DNA of 13,319 nucleotides from Zarea fungicola. Lineage: Eukaryota; Ascomycota; Sordariomycetes; Hypocreales; Cordycipitaceae. The position numbers and the translations under genes are program-made. Under the pieces are notes generated by a model that was not told the origin of the DNA, searched no databases, and worked only from the letters and a program-made list of their open reading frames with translations. Of the stretch, positions 1 through 8,800 are shown piece by piece. The stretch is taken from assembly GCA_900169235.1 (NCBI GenBank), contig FWCC01000292.1, positions 5,685 through 19,003 on the forward strand, read 5' to 3'. Every line of letters starts with the position of its first letter. Position 1 is the first letter of the stretch.

Positions 1-273
1 CTAACTAAGACATAGAAGTGTGTCAATTTTAATGTATTGGTTTTAAGTGTCTTAGACTACTCTAGACACTTAAAAAGGCTTCTACTTAGGTTAATTATAT
101 AATCCCTAATAAGATTGCGCTATTATTATACCCTCTCCCTTAATAATTCTCGAATTTTGAAATTATATATATTAATATATAGTTATTAGTCTACCTAAAA
201 TACTTAATTATTCTCTTTAGTGATGGCTTTAATTTGATTTAAAGCCTCTTAATATATGGCCCTTCTGCCCTAA

Positions 274-281
274 TATAAATA
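274..281 (+). promoter_or_regulatory. Possible TATA box of the retrotransposon promoter
   Basis: TATAAATA followed directly by GAGG, about 610 bases before the gag start. LTR promoters place a TATA box at the end of U3, so the position is reasonable. In DNA this rich in TpA the motif alone is weak evidence; the palindrome beginning 15 bases downstream adds a little support for this being the U3/R junction. Confidence 0.3.
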
Positions 282-285
282 GAGG

Positions 286-344
286 TTATGGTAGGGAAAC
301 TTCTTAAGAAGTTTTCTCTTAATAGCACCTCTTAGCTACCATAA
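286..344 (+). repeat. Nested inverted repeat with an 18-bp perfect palindrome
   Basis: The centre AAACTTCTTAAGAAGTTT (297-314) is a perfect palindrome. It is flanked by TTATGGTAG (286-294) and its exact reverse complement CTACCATAA (336-344). A further pair, AGAGGT (281-286) and ACCTCT (327-332), overlaps these arms. The structure starts just after the TATAAATA box, so the 5' end of the element's RNA could fold into a hairpin here. It may be a regulatory or dimerisation structure or chance in AT-rich DNA; the length of the perfect matches argues mildly against chance. Confidence 0.5.
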
Positions 345-504
345 TAAGAATTCACAATACTACTTTAGGACAAGAAAACACGTTAGCTAGAGGGAATATT
401 AATAAATACTAGCTAGTTAAGGCGTTCTCTATTAAATTACCTAGTGGAGTCGCTTAATTAGATAAAGGTCATGTTGCTAATAATTACTTAGACAATACAT
501 ATTT

Positions 505-607
505 AGAAATTACATTATAAGCTATATATAGTCTAGAACCAATAGCCGAGTAAGGGTACCACTAAGGATAGTAACCTAATGCTTAGCAATATTAAGAAAT
601 TACATTA
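505..607 (+). repeat. 13-nt direct repeat, two copies 90 nt apart
   Basis: AGAAATTACATTA occurs at 505-517 and again at 595-607, and both copies are followed within two bases by TAA. The low-complexity composition makes chance possible. If real, the repeat could be an internal duplication near the U5 end or the leader of the LTR element. Confidence 0.35.
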
Positions 608-889
608 ATAAGGGAACCCCTTTTAGCTATGGCGGCATAGCTAATAGTGGCCTTATTAGGATAATTATATAATTATAAGGGATGTTTTTACTATTGAGTA
701 AAGGATTTAGTGTATTTATAATGACCATTTAGAGGGTCTTAACCTCTATAAAAATAAGAGAAGCTTAAACGTTTAGTGAACCTAGAGATACTTCTATCTC
801 TATACGCTAATAAAGACTTATAAGATACTTTACTTATAAAGTATTCTGCTTTAATAAAAATAATTCTTTTAATATAATTAATTAAAACT

Positions 890-2330
890 ATGCCCTTATT
901 TAACTGTAGTAAGTCTAAAGGGGGAATACCTAGCCCTAGGACTAGGAGTAGTAGTATTAAGAATAGTAAAGGGAAAGATCTAATCTATACCCTAGCTACT
1001 ATCTCTAATAACTTGCCTAAGTCTTTTAGGACAATATAACCTATAAAGGCTTATATATTAGATGATTCTATTAAAGACAATTACCTAGGACCTGACCTAG
1101 GTATACTTAATGACATCCTAGAATAGTAGTTGTCGCTAGAGATGACTCTATTTATGTCTTGAGGACCTAGACCAACGGCTTCTCACCAGCTAGCTCTAGC
1201 CCCTCACCAATTTGGCACGCCTAGATCTAGTCTATAGGCTGGGGAAGGGCCGGTTATATAAAGCCTAATTAAGGAATTAAGTTAAAACCCGGCTATCCTT
1301 ACATTTCTCTCTAGACTCCTCAACCAACACCAGCTTATAAGGCCTAAACCGCCTATATACCTATTTACTTTAAAATTTAATAGTAATAATATTATATTAT
1401 TCCTTAAAAGGCTTAATGCCTTCCTTAATAAGTATAATATTAAATAAAATAAGCGCCTTATACTATTTAAATTATGCCTAGTAGTAGTAGACAAGTAGAA
1501 GCTATAAGCTATTAAGAATTCGACTTTTAATAAAAGCTAGAAGGAATTAAAGAAGTTTCTTGGCGAGCTATTCTATAATTAAGACGCTAATAAGCTTAAG
1601 AGCCTATAGAAAACCTTTAAGAAGCACTATATAAAGCTTAATAGTAAGAGCCCTTATAAAATCTATAACTAGGTAGTTAAATATAAGTATCTAAGGGACA
1701 GTTTAAGTCATTCTTAGAAGGAAAGCTAAGAGCCTATTAAGATACTCCTAGAAAACCTACTATAGAAAATAAAGTTAAAGTTACTTAATTAATATAACTT
1801 AACTATAGAAAACTTTAAGAAAATAGAATATAAAGATATTTACTAGATGGTCGTTATATAGCTAAAGTAATACATTATACCTAAGAATAATAAAAAACTA
1901 CCCCTACTATAGAAAGGAGTCCTATATCTAAAGACTAAAAAGAATTAGGAATTATCTAATTAAAATAGTATCTCTAAATAGGATCTTAAAGCTATAGTAA
2001 AAGAGATGACCTTTAAAATGGTAATATTCTTAGCTTAGTAGTCTAAGAATTTCTAGGATAATCTAAAAATAGTGAGCTCTAAGCTAGTAAGATATAAAGA
2101 GATGCTTCTAGGCAAGGGCAAGACTAGACTAAATATTAATAATATTGCCGCTTATAAATAATTAAGCGACCCTAATAATGTGCTTAGTCTTTTTAATAAC
2201 TTAAGCGACGACCTTGATAATTTTAATAATATCCCCTTTTAAATAAACGCCATAGGCAAGAGAAAAATATACTATTACTATTATGGCATCTAAGACCATT
2301 TCCCTAATAAATATAATTTATATAAAGGTA
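890..2330 (+). pseudogene. Gag (capsid and nucleocapsid) portion of the Gypsy polyprotein, decayed
   Basis: ATG at 890 opens the frame. The N-terminus is Ser/Arg/Lys-rich. Residues roughly 150-280 (about 1345-1730) have the spacing of a retrotransposon Gag domain: a Phe-rich entry (YLFTLKFNSNN), then an FLKRLNAFLNKYNI helix and an LKKFLGELFYN block. At 2273-2314 is a nucleocapsid zinc knuckle with C-x2-C-x4-H-x4-C spacing, but all three Cys positions (codons 2273, 2282, 2312) are Tyr codons while the His (2297) survives. TGC/TGT to TAC/TAT is exactly what CpA-directed C-to-T change on the opposite strand gives. About 30 stop codons interrupt the frame. In life, Gag would form the virus-like particle and package element RNA. 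Confidence 0.8.
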
Positions 2331-3419
2331 ACCGAGCCCTTAGGCTAGCTACTTATAGTTTAAGTAGCTATTTAGTATGGCTAGGAAATAAAGAAGTCCT
2401 AATCCCTATAAAACTAGTCTTAATTTATTAAGAGTAGGGTGGCGTTTATTAATTAATTTTCCTCTAGGTTAAAAGATTCCTAAAATATAAATGGTTCTAG
2501 ATAATTAAGAAGACCTAGGCTAGAGGTAAAGACAATACGCCTAAGTTAGCTAATAATATAAAGATACTAGACTAGACAATTAAATACTTAAAAGAAGATC
2601 TATTAATACCTAATGCTCTAATTAATACTAAGTTAATAATAAATTTGTATATTATTAACACCTTAGCTATATGGCCTTTAATTAATTGCTATAGGAGAGA
2701 CCTATTTAATTAAGATAAAGTCTTCTAAATTAATACTAATAAGTTAAAGAGAATATATATTAAAGATAAAGAAGATAACCTACCTATAGTTAAGAATTAA
2801 ATATAGCCTCTTAATTAAAAAACTTATATATTAGTAGACAAAAGAATAACTCTTAAATAGAAACTCCTTAAAGCCGTTAGCAACTATACCATTCCTATAT
2901 TAATAGCTAACCTTTTTATATTGGCCCCTAATATAGCTTAATAGTTCGCATATAAGGTCTAAGACATTCTAAATAATATAGATAAGGTTAAAGACACTAA
3001 ATGCATAAAAGCTATAAAGGAGGATTATATAAAAGCTAAATTAGTTATATAAATAAATATAATATTAGACTTTATTAAAGGTCACCTAGTGACTTTCCCT
3101 AGTAATAAGAAAGACAATACTAAATAGGTTAATATTAATAAAGAAATAAAATAATATAGTATAGAAAATATTAATTAAAGGGAAATAGTCCACTATAAGG
3201 ACTTTCTTAGAGTACCTAAACCGCATAGTATTTAGTTACTTGATTTAAAAGAGGGAGAGTTTCTTATAAGAGAGACTCTTAAAGATAGGAGCACTTAGAC
3301 TTTACTAGTTCTAGTTTAGTTATTTAAATATAATAGTATAGGATTATATAATCTTATAGTAATAAATATTATTTAATAAGGATATATTTAAAAGGGACTT
3401 TAAAACCTTCCCTAAATGA
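2331..3419 (+). pseudogene. Gag-Pol linker region, same frame, no recognised domain
   Basis: This stretch of about 360 codons continues the gag frame without indels and joins the zinc knuckle to the protease. I recognise no domain in it. It has about 28 in-frame stops and ordinary mixed composition, including a Lys-rich stretch, IKAIKEDYIKAKL (near 3010-3045), and a DLKEGEFLIRETLKDRS block just after 3240. A long spacer here is plausible for Gypsy polyproteins with an extended region before the protease. Nothing suggests a separate gene. Confidence 0.6.
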
Positions 3420-3780
3420 ATATATGCCTTAACTCTTTATTTAATAAACCATTAAAAGCACTTATTAATACTAGATTAAAAGCAAATCTTCTAATACTCT
3501 TAGAGGCAAAGAAATATAGAATTTAATATATTCCTATAAATCTTAAAATAACCATATATAGTAGAGAGTAAGTTAATATTATTAGTAAGACTATTATGTG
3601 AATATATATAGGCAATATATAGATCTACTAAAGAACCTATATTATAGGGAGGGACGAGGTCAATATACCGTTCCTCTTAGGCATGCCTTTTATATAATTA
3701 GCTAAGATTATGTTTAATTACTTACCTAATAAGTCTCTATAAATGCATATAGTCCTTAAAATAACTTAAGTGGCCACTCT
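3420..3780 (+). pseudogene. Retropepsin-type aspartic protease, decayed
   Basis: The active-site loop falls at 3461-3484, read today as LINTRLKANLL. The catalytic D-T-G triad is N-T-R: codons AAT at 3467, ACT at 3470 and AGA at 3473. Both changes are G-to-A transitions, as RIP on the other strand produces. Downstream, IIGRDEVNIPFLLGMPF has the hydrophobic-I-L-G pattern of the second retropepsin motif near the C-terminal flap strand. The enzyme would have cut Gag-Pol into mature proteins; without the catalytic Asp it could not. The assignment rests on position between Gag and reverse transcriptase plus these two motifs. Confidence 0.75.
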
Positions 3781-4440
3781 TATCTCTAAAGGAGTTAATT
3801 AAGAGGCGCTCTTAGAAGCAAAGGACTATTAAATGAGCTTTAAAGTCAATATAGTGGGTTCTATCTAAGAAAAGGGGGAGGATTAATAGGATCATATAAT
3901 AACCTTATACCCTATAAAGCCAATTCTTTAAGAGGGGAGGGTTAAATTATAAAAAGGTAATGTATTAATACCCCTATCTAATAAAGAAGGGAAGAAGTTT
4001 TTAGAAGAGGTAACTAGATATATGGAAAGAATGGTTATGCATATAGATTAGCTGGCTTTAGCTAATTAAACTAGAGTCTTAATCAATATAATATATAAGT
4101 AGAAAGGAGTTAAAGTTAAACCGCTTAATAATATGCCTTTTAATAGGTCTATTCTAAATAAAGACCTAAAATAGAAGAAGAAAAAGTAGGTAGAAGTTAA
4201 GAAGCGACTAGACATAATAGCGCTATATGTAAAATAGATTATGCCTAAATTCTTAATAATTATAAGAGGCTTTTATCTAACCTTAGAGAGGCTAGAGGCT
4301 ATCCTTAATTAAGTAAAACCTTATTTTAATAAAGCCAAACTTTGCCTTTTTAAGCAGTTATTATATAATAGAGAGGCTGCCCTTATATAGGATTTTATAG
4401 AGAGTGGGAAGCTAGACCTAGCAATAGCGCCGCTATAAGT
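3781..4440 (+). pseudogene. Protease to reverse transcriptase connector, same frame
   Basis: About 220 codons in the same frame without indels, with 15-20 stops. It includes a Lys-rich segment (KRSILNKDLK then KKKK and VEVKKRLD; near 4145-4215). No enzymatic motif is visible. It is annotated so that the space between the two domains is accounted for. Confidence 0.55.
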
Positions 4441-5140
4441 ACTAAAAGTGGTAAAGCATACTGCCTAGCAAGCTAAATTAATCCCTATTCCTTAAGGATT
4501 AGCTAGAAAATTAGTTAATATCCTTAAGGAACGGATTAATTAAGGGATTATTAAGGAATCCTATATAGCCTATTAGAATCTATTCTTCTTAGTAATGAAG
4601 AAAGATAGAGGGTTATAACTTATTAATTTAGCTAAGTGGCTTAACGCCATTTCTATAAGAGATGCATTTATACCACTAGGCGCTAATAAGTTCTTAAAAG
4701 ACTTCACTATATATTCCTTAGTAACTCTAATAGATTTCTTTTTAGGGTATAATTAAGTGGCGCTCACTAAGAAAAGTAGGGACATAATAACCTTTTCTAC
4801 TTTATTAGGTCTTTTCTAAATGTGCACCTTACCATAGGGTGCCATGAATTCTATGGCATAGTTTATAAGAGTCATGTTAAGGATCCTATATGACTTAATT
4901 CCTTATGTCTGCCAAGCCTTTCTAGATAACATTACGATTTATGGGCCTACTTCTAACTATAATTAAGAAATAGCGGGGGAGGGCGTCTATCGTTTTATAT
5001 TAGAATACATTCAAAATATAGACGCTGTTCTTATTAATATTAAGCTATTAGGTTGCACTATGTCGGCTATTAAAAGCCAATGGTGTTAGAAATCCATAAT
5101 AATTATTGGTTTCCTCTATAGAACTAATAGGCAAAGACCT
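4441..5140 (+). pseudogene. Reverse transcriptase domain, decayed
   Basis: The domain copies element RNA into DNA. Visible motifs in order are: fingers with NLFFLVMKKDRG (4577-4612); motif A, TLIDFFLGYN, with its catalytic Asp intact at 4733; the MCTLP-stop-GAMNS block (4820-4852), where the stop at 4835 replaces a residue of the conserved LP-x-G-x-x-N-S turn; and the catalytic box FLDN at 4919-4930. In Gypsy elements this box reads [YF]-x-D-D. The first Asp (4925) survives and the second (4928) is AAC, Asn. The sequence after the box (IQNIDAVLINIKLLGCTMS) matches the usual Gypsy layout where a helix precedes the RNase H connector. Several stops cross the domain, and both the stops and the lost Asp inactivate it. 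Confidence 0.92.
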
Positions 5141-5860
5141 ATAGAAGCCAAAGTCATTAAAATCCTTAAATAGAAGATCTATAGAACTATTAAAGATATT
5201 AGATCTTTTATAGGATTAGTTGCCTTCTATAGGTTTATAATACCTAAATTCTCTATAAAGGCAGGGCCTCTTAACTTATTACTAAGGAAAAATGTACCTT
5301 AGGAATAGGGCTCTTCTTAGCAAGAAGCAATGGATTATTTAAAAGCAGTCATTTCCACAACTCCTATTATAATAACATTAGACTATTCTAAAGGCGCAGG
5401 CGTGATTATCCTATAAGTTAACGCAGGTCTAAATAGATAGGGTGCTGTTCTAATACAGCTTGTCAATAGTCACCTTAGACCCGCCCAATATAAAAGCAGA
5501 ATCTAGACAGATACTAAGCGACAGTATAATTAAACTAAAAGAGAATATAAAGGCTTATTATGCGCTTTTAAAAAGCTATATAGCTATCTTTATAGAATAT
5601 GCTTTATACTTGAAACCAATGCACTGGTTCTTAAATATTAACTGCGCAGAGCTATAGACGACGTGGCTAGATTACTTATTATAAGATGGCTAAGCTACCT
5701 ATGTCTCTTTAACTTTAATGTTCGCTATATTCCTAGTAAAAATAATGTTATGGTAGACGCTTTATTAAGAAAAGAGCTAGGACTATTTAATTATGCTAAA
5801 AAGATTATAGAAAAGGAAATAGATAAGTTTATTAATGTATATCTAAATGTTGTCTAAGTA
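5141..5860 (+). pseudogene. Connection and RNase H domains, decayed
   Basis: IRSFIGLVAFYRFIIPKFS (near 5200-5255) is the conserved connector after the Gypsy thumb. RNase H follows. Its first catalytic Asp, in the V-D-A strand, is Asn (AAC at 5420). The Glu of the K-R-E-x-K-G-L helix survives (GAA at 5543). The Asp in the E-T-D-A strand is Asn (AAT at 5618), and the last Asp, in MVDALLRK, survives (GAC at 5756). So two of four catalytic carboxylates are gone, each by G-to-A. The final stretch from 5663 to 5857 is the longest stop-free piece of the true frame (64 codons), covering the conserved LIIRWLSYLCLFNFNVRYIP segment. The enzyme would have removed RNA from RNA:DNA hybrids. Confidence 0.9.
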
Positions 5861-6981
5861 ATGACTATAGAGAAAGTATCTTATAGTCTAGATGAAACTA
5901 TAAATAAGCCGATCTCCTATAATGAAACGCACCTAGAGATTATTAAATATCTCACTTCTTTTAAAAGACCACCTAAGCTCTCATATAATTAATTTAAAAG
6001 GTTTAAAGTCAAAGTAAATAAATATCTCTATTATGAAAATTTATTATAGTTAAAACCATTATAGCATTAAGACTACCCTATACTTATAGTTAATAATTAA
6101 ACCATATAATAAACCATTATGCGAAAGGGGCATGGCGAATATAGTTATAAAGGGAGAGATGGCACATTTTAGTGACTTAAATTAAGGTATTTTTAGAAGG
6201 GTATATATACCAATATTCGCAATATAGTTACATCTTATATTCTATGTTAAAAATGGGATCTAAAACGACCTATAGAGCCTACAAAGTACACTTAACCAAT
6301 ACTGCCTATAATGAAAGTGCACATTGACATATAATACCTCCTAAACAACCGCGGCAAGAAATATCTCTTTAAGGCATAATGTGATCTAATAGGTTAGGTT
6401 AAGGCAAAACCAACTATAAAAGCTAATACTGCTTCTATAAAGCGCTTTATAAGGAAGCATAGTTTAGAGTCATTTAGTTTATTGTCTTTAATAATGGCCC
6501 TAAAAACTAGAAAGACATGTAGGCTAAATTATAAGACCTTAGTATAAAAGTTATCTTTATCTCTACCTATAATCCCTAATTAAATAGTATTAATAAAGCA
6601 GGTTACTTTACCTTTATATCCTTAATGGCAAAGATAGCAAAGAAGCAATATAAATAGGTCAATTACCTTAACTATACGCTCTTAATAGATAGAACTATAG
6701 TCTATAAGAGCCATAGGAGAACACCATTTTATCTTATATATAGATGGGAGCTAATACTACCCTTTAAGGTGGAAATTCCTACCTGGCGCCTAATTAATTA
6801 GAACTAGGTCAATATAGAATAAGAACTCTTTAATGCGCGCCTAAGAGTGCTTGCCTAAAAAGAAGAGGACGTTATCTTGGCGCAAAAGACTATAGCTGAC
6901 TTCTACTGTTAACTTACTAAAAGATAAGATAACTAGAGTAAATACTAACGTTAAAAAGAACTAATAAAAGAAAATACATTA
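5861..6981 (+). pseudogene. Integrase, N-terminal zinc and catalytic core, decayed and split
   Basis: The HHCC zinc domain lies at 6131-6247: first His kept (6131), second His now Tyr (6146), first Cys now Tyr (6236), second Cys kept (6245). The catalytic core follows: Asp 1 in VHIDI is kept (6326), Asp 2 in the x-D-N-G-P motif is Asn (6490), and the catalytic Glu is Lys (AAA at 6595). The second and third catalytic positions are 34 residues apart. Between Asp 1 and Asp 2 the frame moves by one base, near 6449-6460. This is best explained as a 1-nt deletion and is the only indel I find in the whole polyprotein. Downstream, HRRTPFYLIYRWELILPFKV (6710-6769) is the conserved late-core segment. 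The frame then runs into the DNA transposon at 6982. Confidence 0.9.
6980..6981. repeat. Left copy of the TA target-site duplication
   Basis: TA directly before the left terminal inverted repeat, matched by TA at 8844-8845. Tc1/mariner and pogo-type transposases insert at TA and duplicate it. Here the TA is the last two bases of a TTA codon of the host integrase frame. Confidence 0.85.
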
Positions 6982-7024
6982 ACGTGGTTGATAAGCGGGT
7001 CGCCCGAATAAGCGGGTCGCCCAC
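6982..7024 (+). repeat. Left terminal inverted repeat, 43 bp, with internal tandem duplication
   Basis: Starts ACGT and contains AAGCGGGTCGCCC twice, at 6993-7005 and 7010-7022 (17-bp period). It matches the reverse complement of 8801-8843 except at two positions. It is a GC-rich, CpG-rich island in AT-rich DNA, which fits mutation directed at CpA rather than CpG. The two subrepeats are likely transposase-binding sites. Confidence 0.95.
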
Positions 7025-7080
7025 TTTGCCTGGTTTTGGGTATCCCTTCTCTCTAAACCTTAACCATTTAATAACCTTTT
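7025..7080 (+). other. 5' untranslated stretch of the DNA transposon
   Basis: Fifty-six bases between the left inverted repeat and the transposase ATG, mostly T- and C-rich. It presumably carried the transposase promoter. No specific motif can be named. Confidence 0.5.
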
Positions 7081-8736
7081 ATGGAAAATATTTTAAAGGA
7101 GGCAAGGATTATCCTTGCCCTATAGGCTTTCTAAGACAATAGAAAATTAAGTTATAGAAAAGCTGTGTCAATCTACAACGTGCCCTGTACGACCTTACGC
7201 GACCATGGGAACGGAAGAACATTACAACGCGACTGCACCATTAATTCTAAGAAACTTACCAATTTAGAGGAATTAGCCATAGTAAAATACATTCTTTAGC
7301 TAGATTCACAAGGGCTGCCTCCTTGGTACGCTAATGTAGAAGATATGGCGAACCAACTGCTTGTAGAGCGCGATGGTGGACGCGTTAGTGTGCGCTGGGC
7401 GAGAAACCTTATATAGCGATAACTAGAGCTTACCACGCGTTTTTAATGGAGATATAACTATTAGAGAGCTAAATGCGAAGATCTAATAATTATTTATGGT
7501 TAGTTTACGCTCCTAGAGAATATAATTGTAAAATATAGTATTAGGGAGTCTAAGATCTATAACTTTAATGAGACTAGGTTTATAATGGGCTTTATTATAA
7601 TAGGAATGGTTATTATAAGCTCTAATTAATATAGAAAGGTAAAAGCAGTGTAGCCTAGTAATAGGGAATAGGTTACTATAATTTAGGTAGTTAATTCCTA
7701 GGGCTAGATAGTGCCGCTATATATTGTGGTAAAGGGCTAAAATCATCTCTTAACTTAGTTAGAAGATATATAACTACTAGTAGATTAGCATATTAATATA
7801 AGTTTAAATGGCTGGACAATAAATAAAATTAGCCTAGATTAGATTAAACATTTTTATGAATCTATAAAAGACTGAAATATAAGTGCATATTGCCTCCTTA
7901 TCCTTAATGGCTATAAAAGTCACCACTTGACTGTATTTAAGCTCTACTGCTAGGAGAATAAAATTATTACCCTTTATATGCCTATATATTCTTCTTATAT
8001 ACTCTAGCCTTTAAATATTAGTTGTTTTAGTCTGCTTAAAAAGGCTTATAGGCGGCAAATTAAGCATCTTATAAAGGCCAGCGTCACGTATATTATTAAG
8101 GAGGACTTTTTCCCTGCGTTTTATTAAGCTTTTTATAACTTAATAATAAAAGAAAATATTTAAGGTGGTTTTTAAGGTGCTAGAATTATACCTTTTAATT
8201 TAGAAAAGGTTATTTCTATACTAGAACTTAAGTTTAAAACGCTAAGTCCTTAAAACTCACGTCTAGGATCTATTGGGTCTTAGGTCTCTAAAACGCTAGG
8301 TACCGCGACTAAAGTGGTTTTATAGTCTTCTATTCTGAAAAATCAAATAATAGATTACCTAGGTAGCTTTTTAACTAAAAGTCTTAATGCACTTAAGAGT
8401 TTTAAGAAAGGTGTGATGGTAGTTATATATAAGGTAGCCCTTTTATGCGTTTAGGTGTGTGGCCTTAAGGCCGCAAATGAGCTACTTAGTAAGCGCTAGT
8501 GAGCCAAAAAAACTAGGCTTTAAGTAGAAGGGTTACTCTCTGTATAAGATGTAAGAGATTTAAAGGAGCAGCTAGATGTAGATGTTTAGGTATATGGCGA
8601 AAGGAAGGCTTATAGCGGTTAGAAGGAATGGGTTGAAACGCGTGGGTGGCGATGTGGTGCCTGTGGCAAGACTGGATATAATGCGTGCACTTGTACTATA
8701 GATGTGGAAACTAGTGAGGAAGAGGATTTTAATTAA
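7081..8736 (+). pseudogene. Fot1/pogo-type DDE transposase, 551 codons, 35 internal stops
   Basis: One frame runs from ATG 7081 to TAA 8734-8736 with no indel. This length is normal for the family. An N-terminal psq-like helix-turn-helix covers residues about 8-45, including LSYRKAVSIYNVPCTTLRD. A second, CENP-B-type DNA-binding segment starts near residue 61 (NLEELAIVKYIL, then NVEDMANQLL). The DDE_1 catalytic core carries its three Asp positions at residues 163 (IYNFNET, codon 7567), 276 (LLILNGYKS, codon 7906) and 312 (PLNISCF, codon 8014). All three are AAT, Asn. There are 35 residues between the second and third, the DD35D spacing of Fot elements. The C-terminus has a zinc knuckle, C525-x2-C528-x4-Y533-x4-C538, whose His is now Tyr, then an acidic tail ending SEEEDFN. 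Of the 35 stops only those at 7873 and 8500 are TGA. Confidence 0.95.
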
Positions 8737-8800
8737 GTTTAGATGTTTTTTTATGTTGTGGTTGAATTATTGATGGTTGAAGGTTGAAGGGTTATGGAAG
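8737..8800 (+). other. 3' untranslated stretch of the DNA transposon with GGTTGAA repeats
   Basis: This region is T- and G-rich. GGTTGAA occurs at 8760-8766 and then twice in tandem at 8775-8788. Within 8741-8800 I count 10 TpG, no CpA and 3 TpA, so the strand whose CpA would show as TpG has largely escaped mutation here. No polyadenylation signal can be singled out. Confidence 0.55.

Larger units (their letters stand above)
1..889 (+). other. Non-coding leader of the LTR retrotransposon, probably including the 3' part of its 5' LTR
   Basis: No reading frame on either strand in this stretch resembles a protein. It lies immediately upstream of the gag start at 890, where a Ty3/Gypsy element carries its 5' LTR, primer-binding site and leader. 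Inside it are a TATAAATA box (274-281), a perfect 18-bp palindrome (297-314) within a 9-bp inverted repeat (286-294 and 336-344), and a 13-nt direct repeat (505-517 and 595-607). I could not fix the LTR end or a primer-binding site: no convincing TGG-initiated tRNA-complementary stretch stands out, and C-to-T decay could have hidden it. No part of it visibly recurs after the polypurine tract at 9348-9358, so the LTR assignment rests on position alone. Confidence 0.45.

Noticed and set aside
41..71. Hairpin AAGTGTCT...AGACACTT (45-71) as a transposon end or terminator
   Set aside because: It is an 8-bp stem with a short loop in AT-rich DNA, with no matching partner, target duplication or gene end nearby.
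400..620. Primer-binding site for reverse transcription
   Set aside because: TGGAGTCGC near 445 and the GGTACCACT region near 555 were considered, but neither shows a convincing extended match to a tRNA 3' end, and the LTR end is not defined.
1282..1494. 70-codon minus-strand open frame
   Set aside because: It lies opposite the gag frame, has no recognisable content, and is what an AT-rich antisense strand gives by chance.
5460..5657. 65-codon plus-strand open frame
   Set aside because: It is out of frame with the RNase H domain, whose catalytic motifs lie in the overlapping frame. It is a shadow of that domain.
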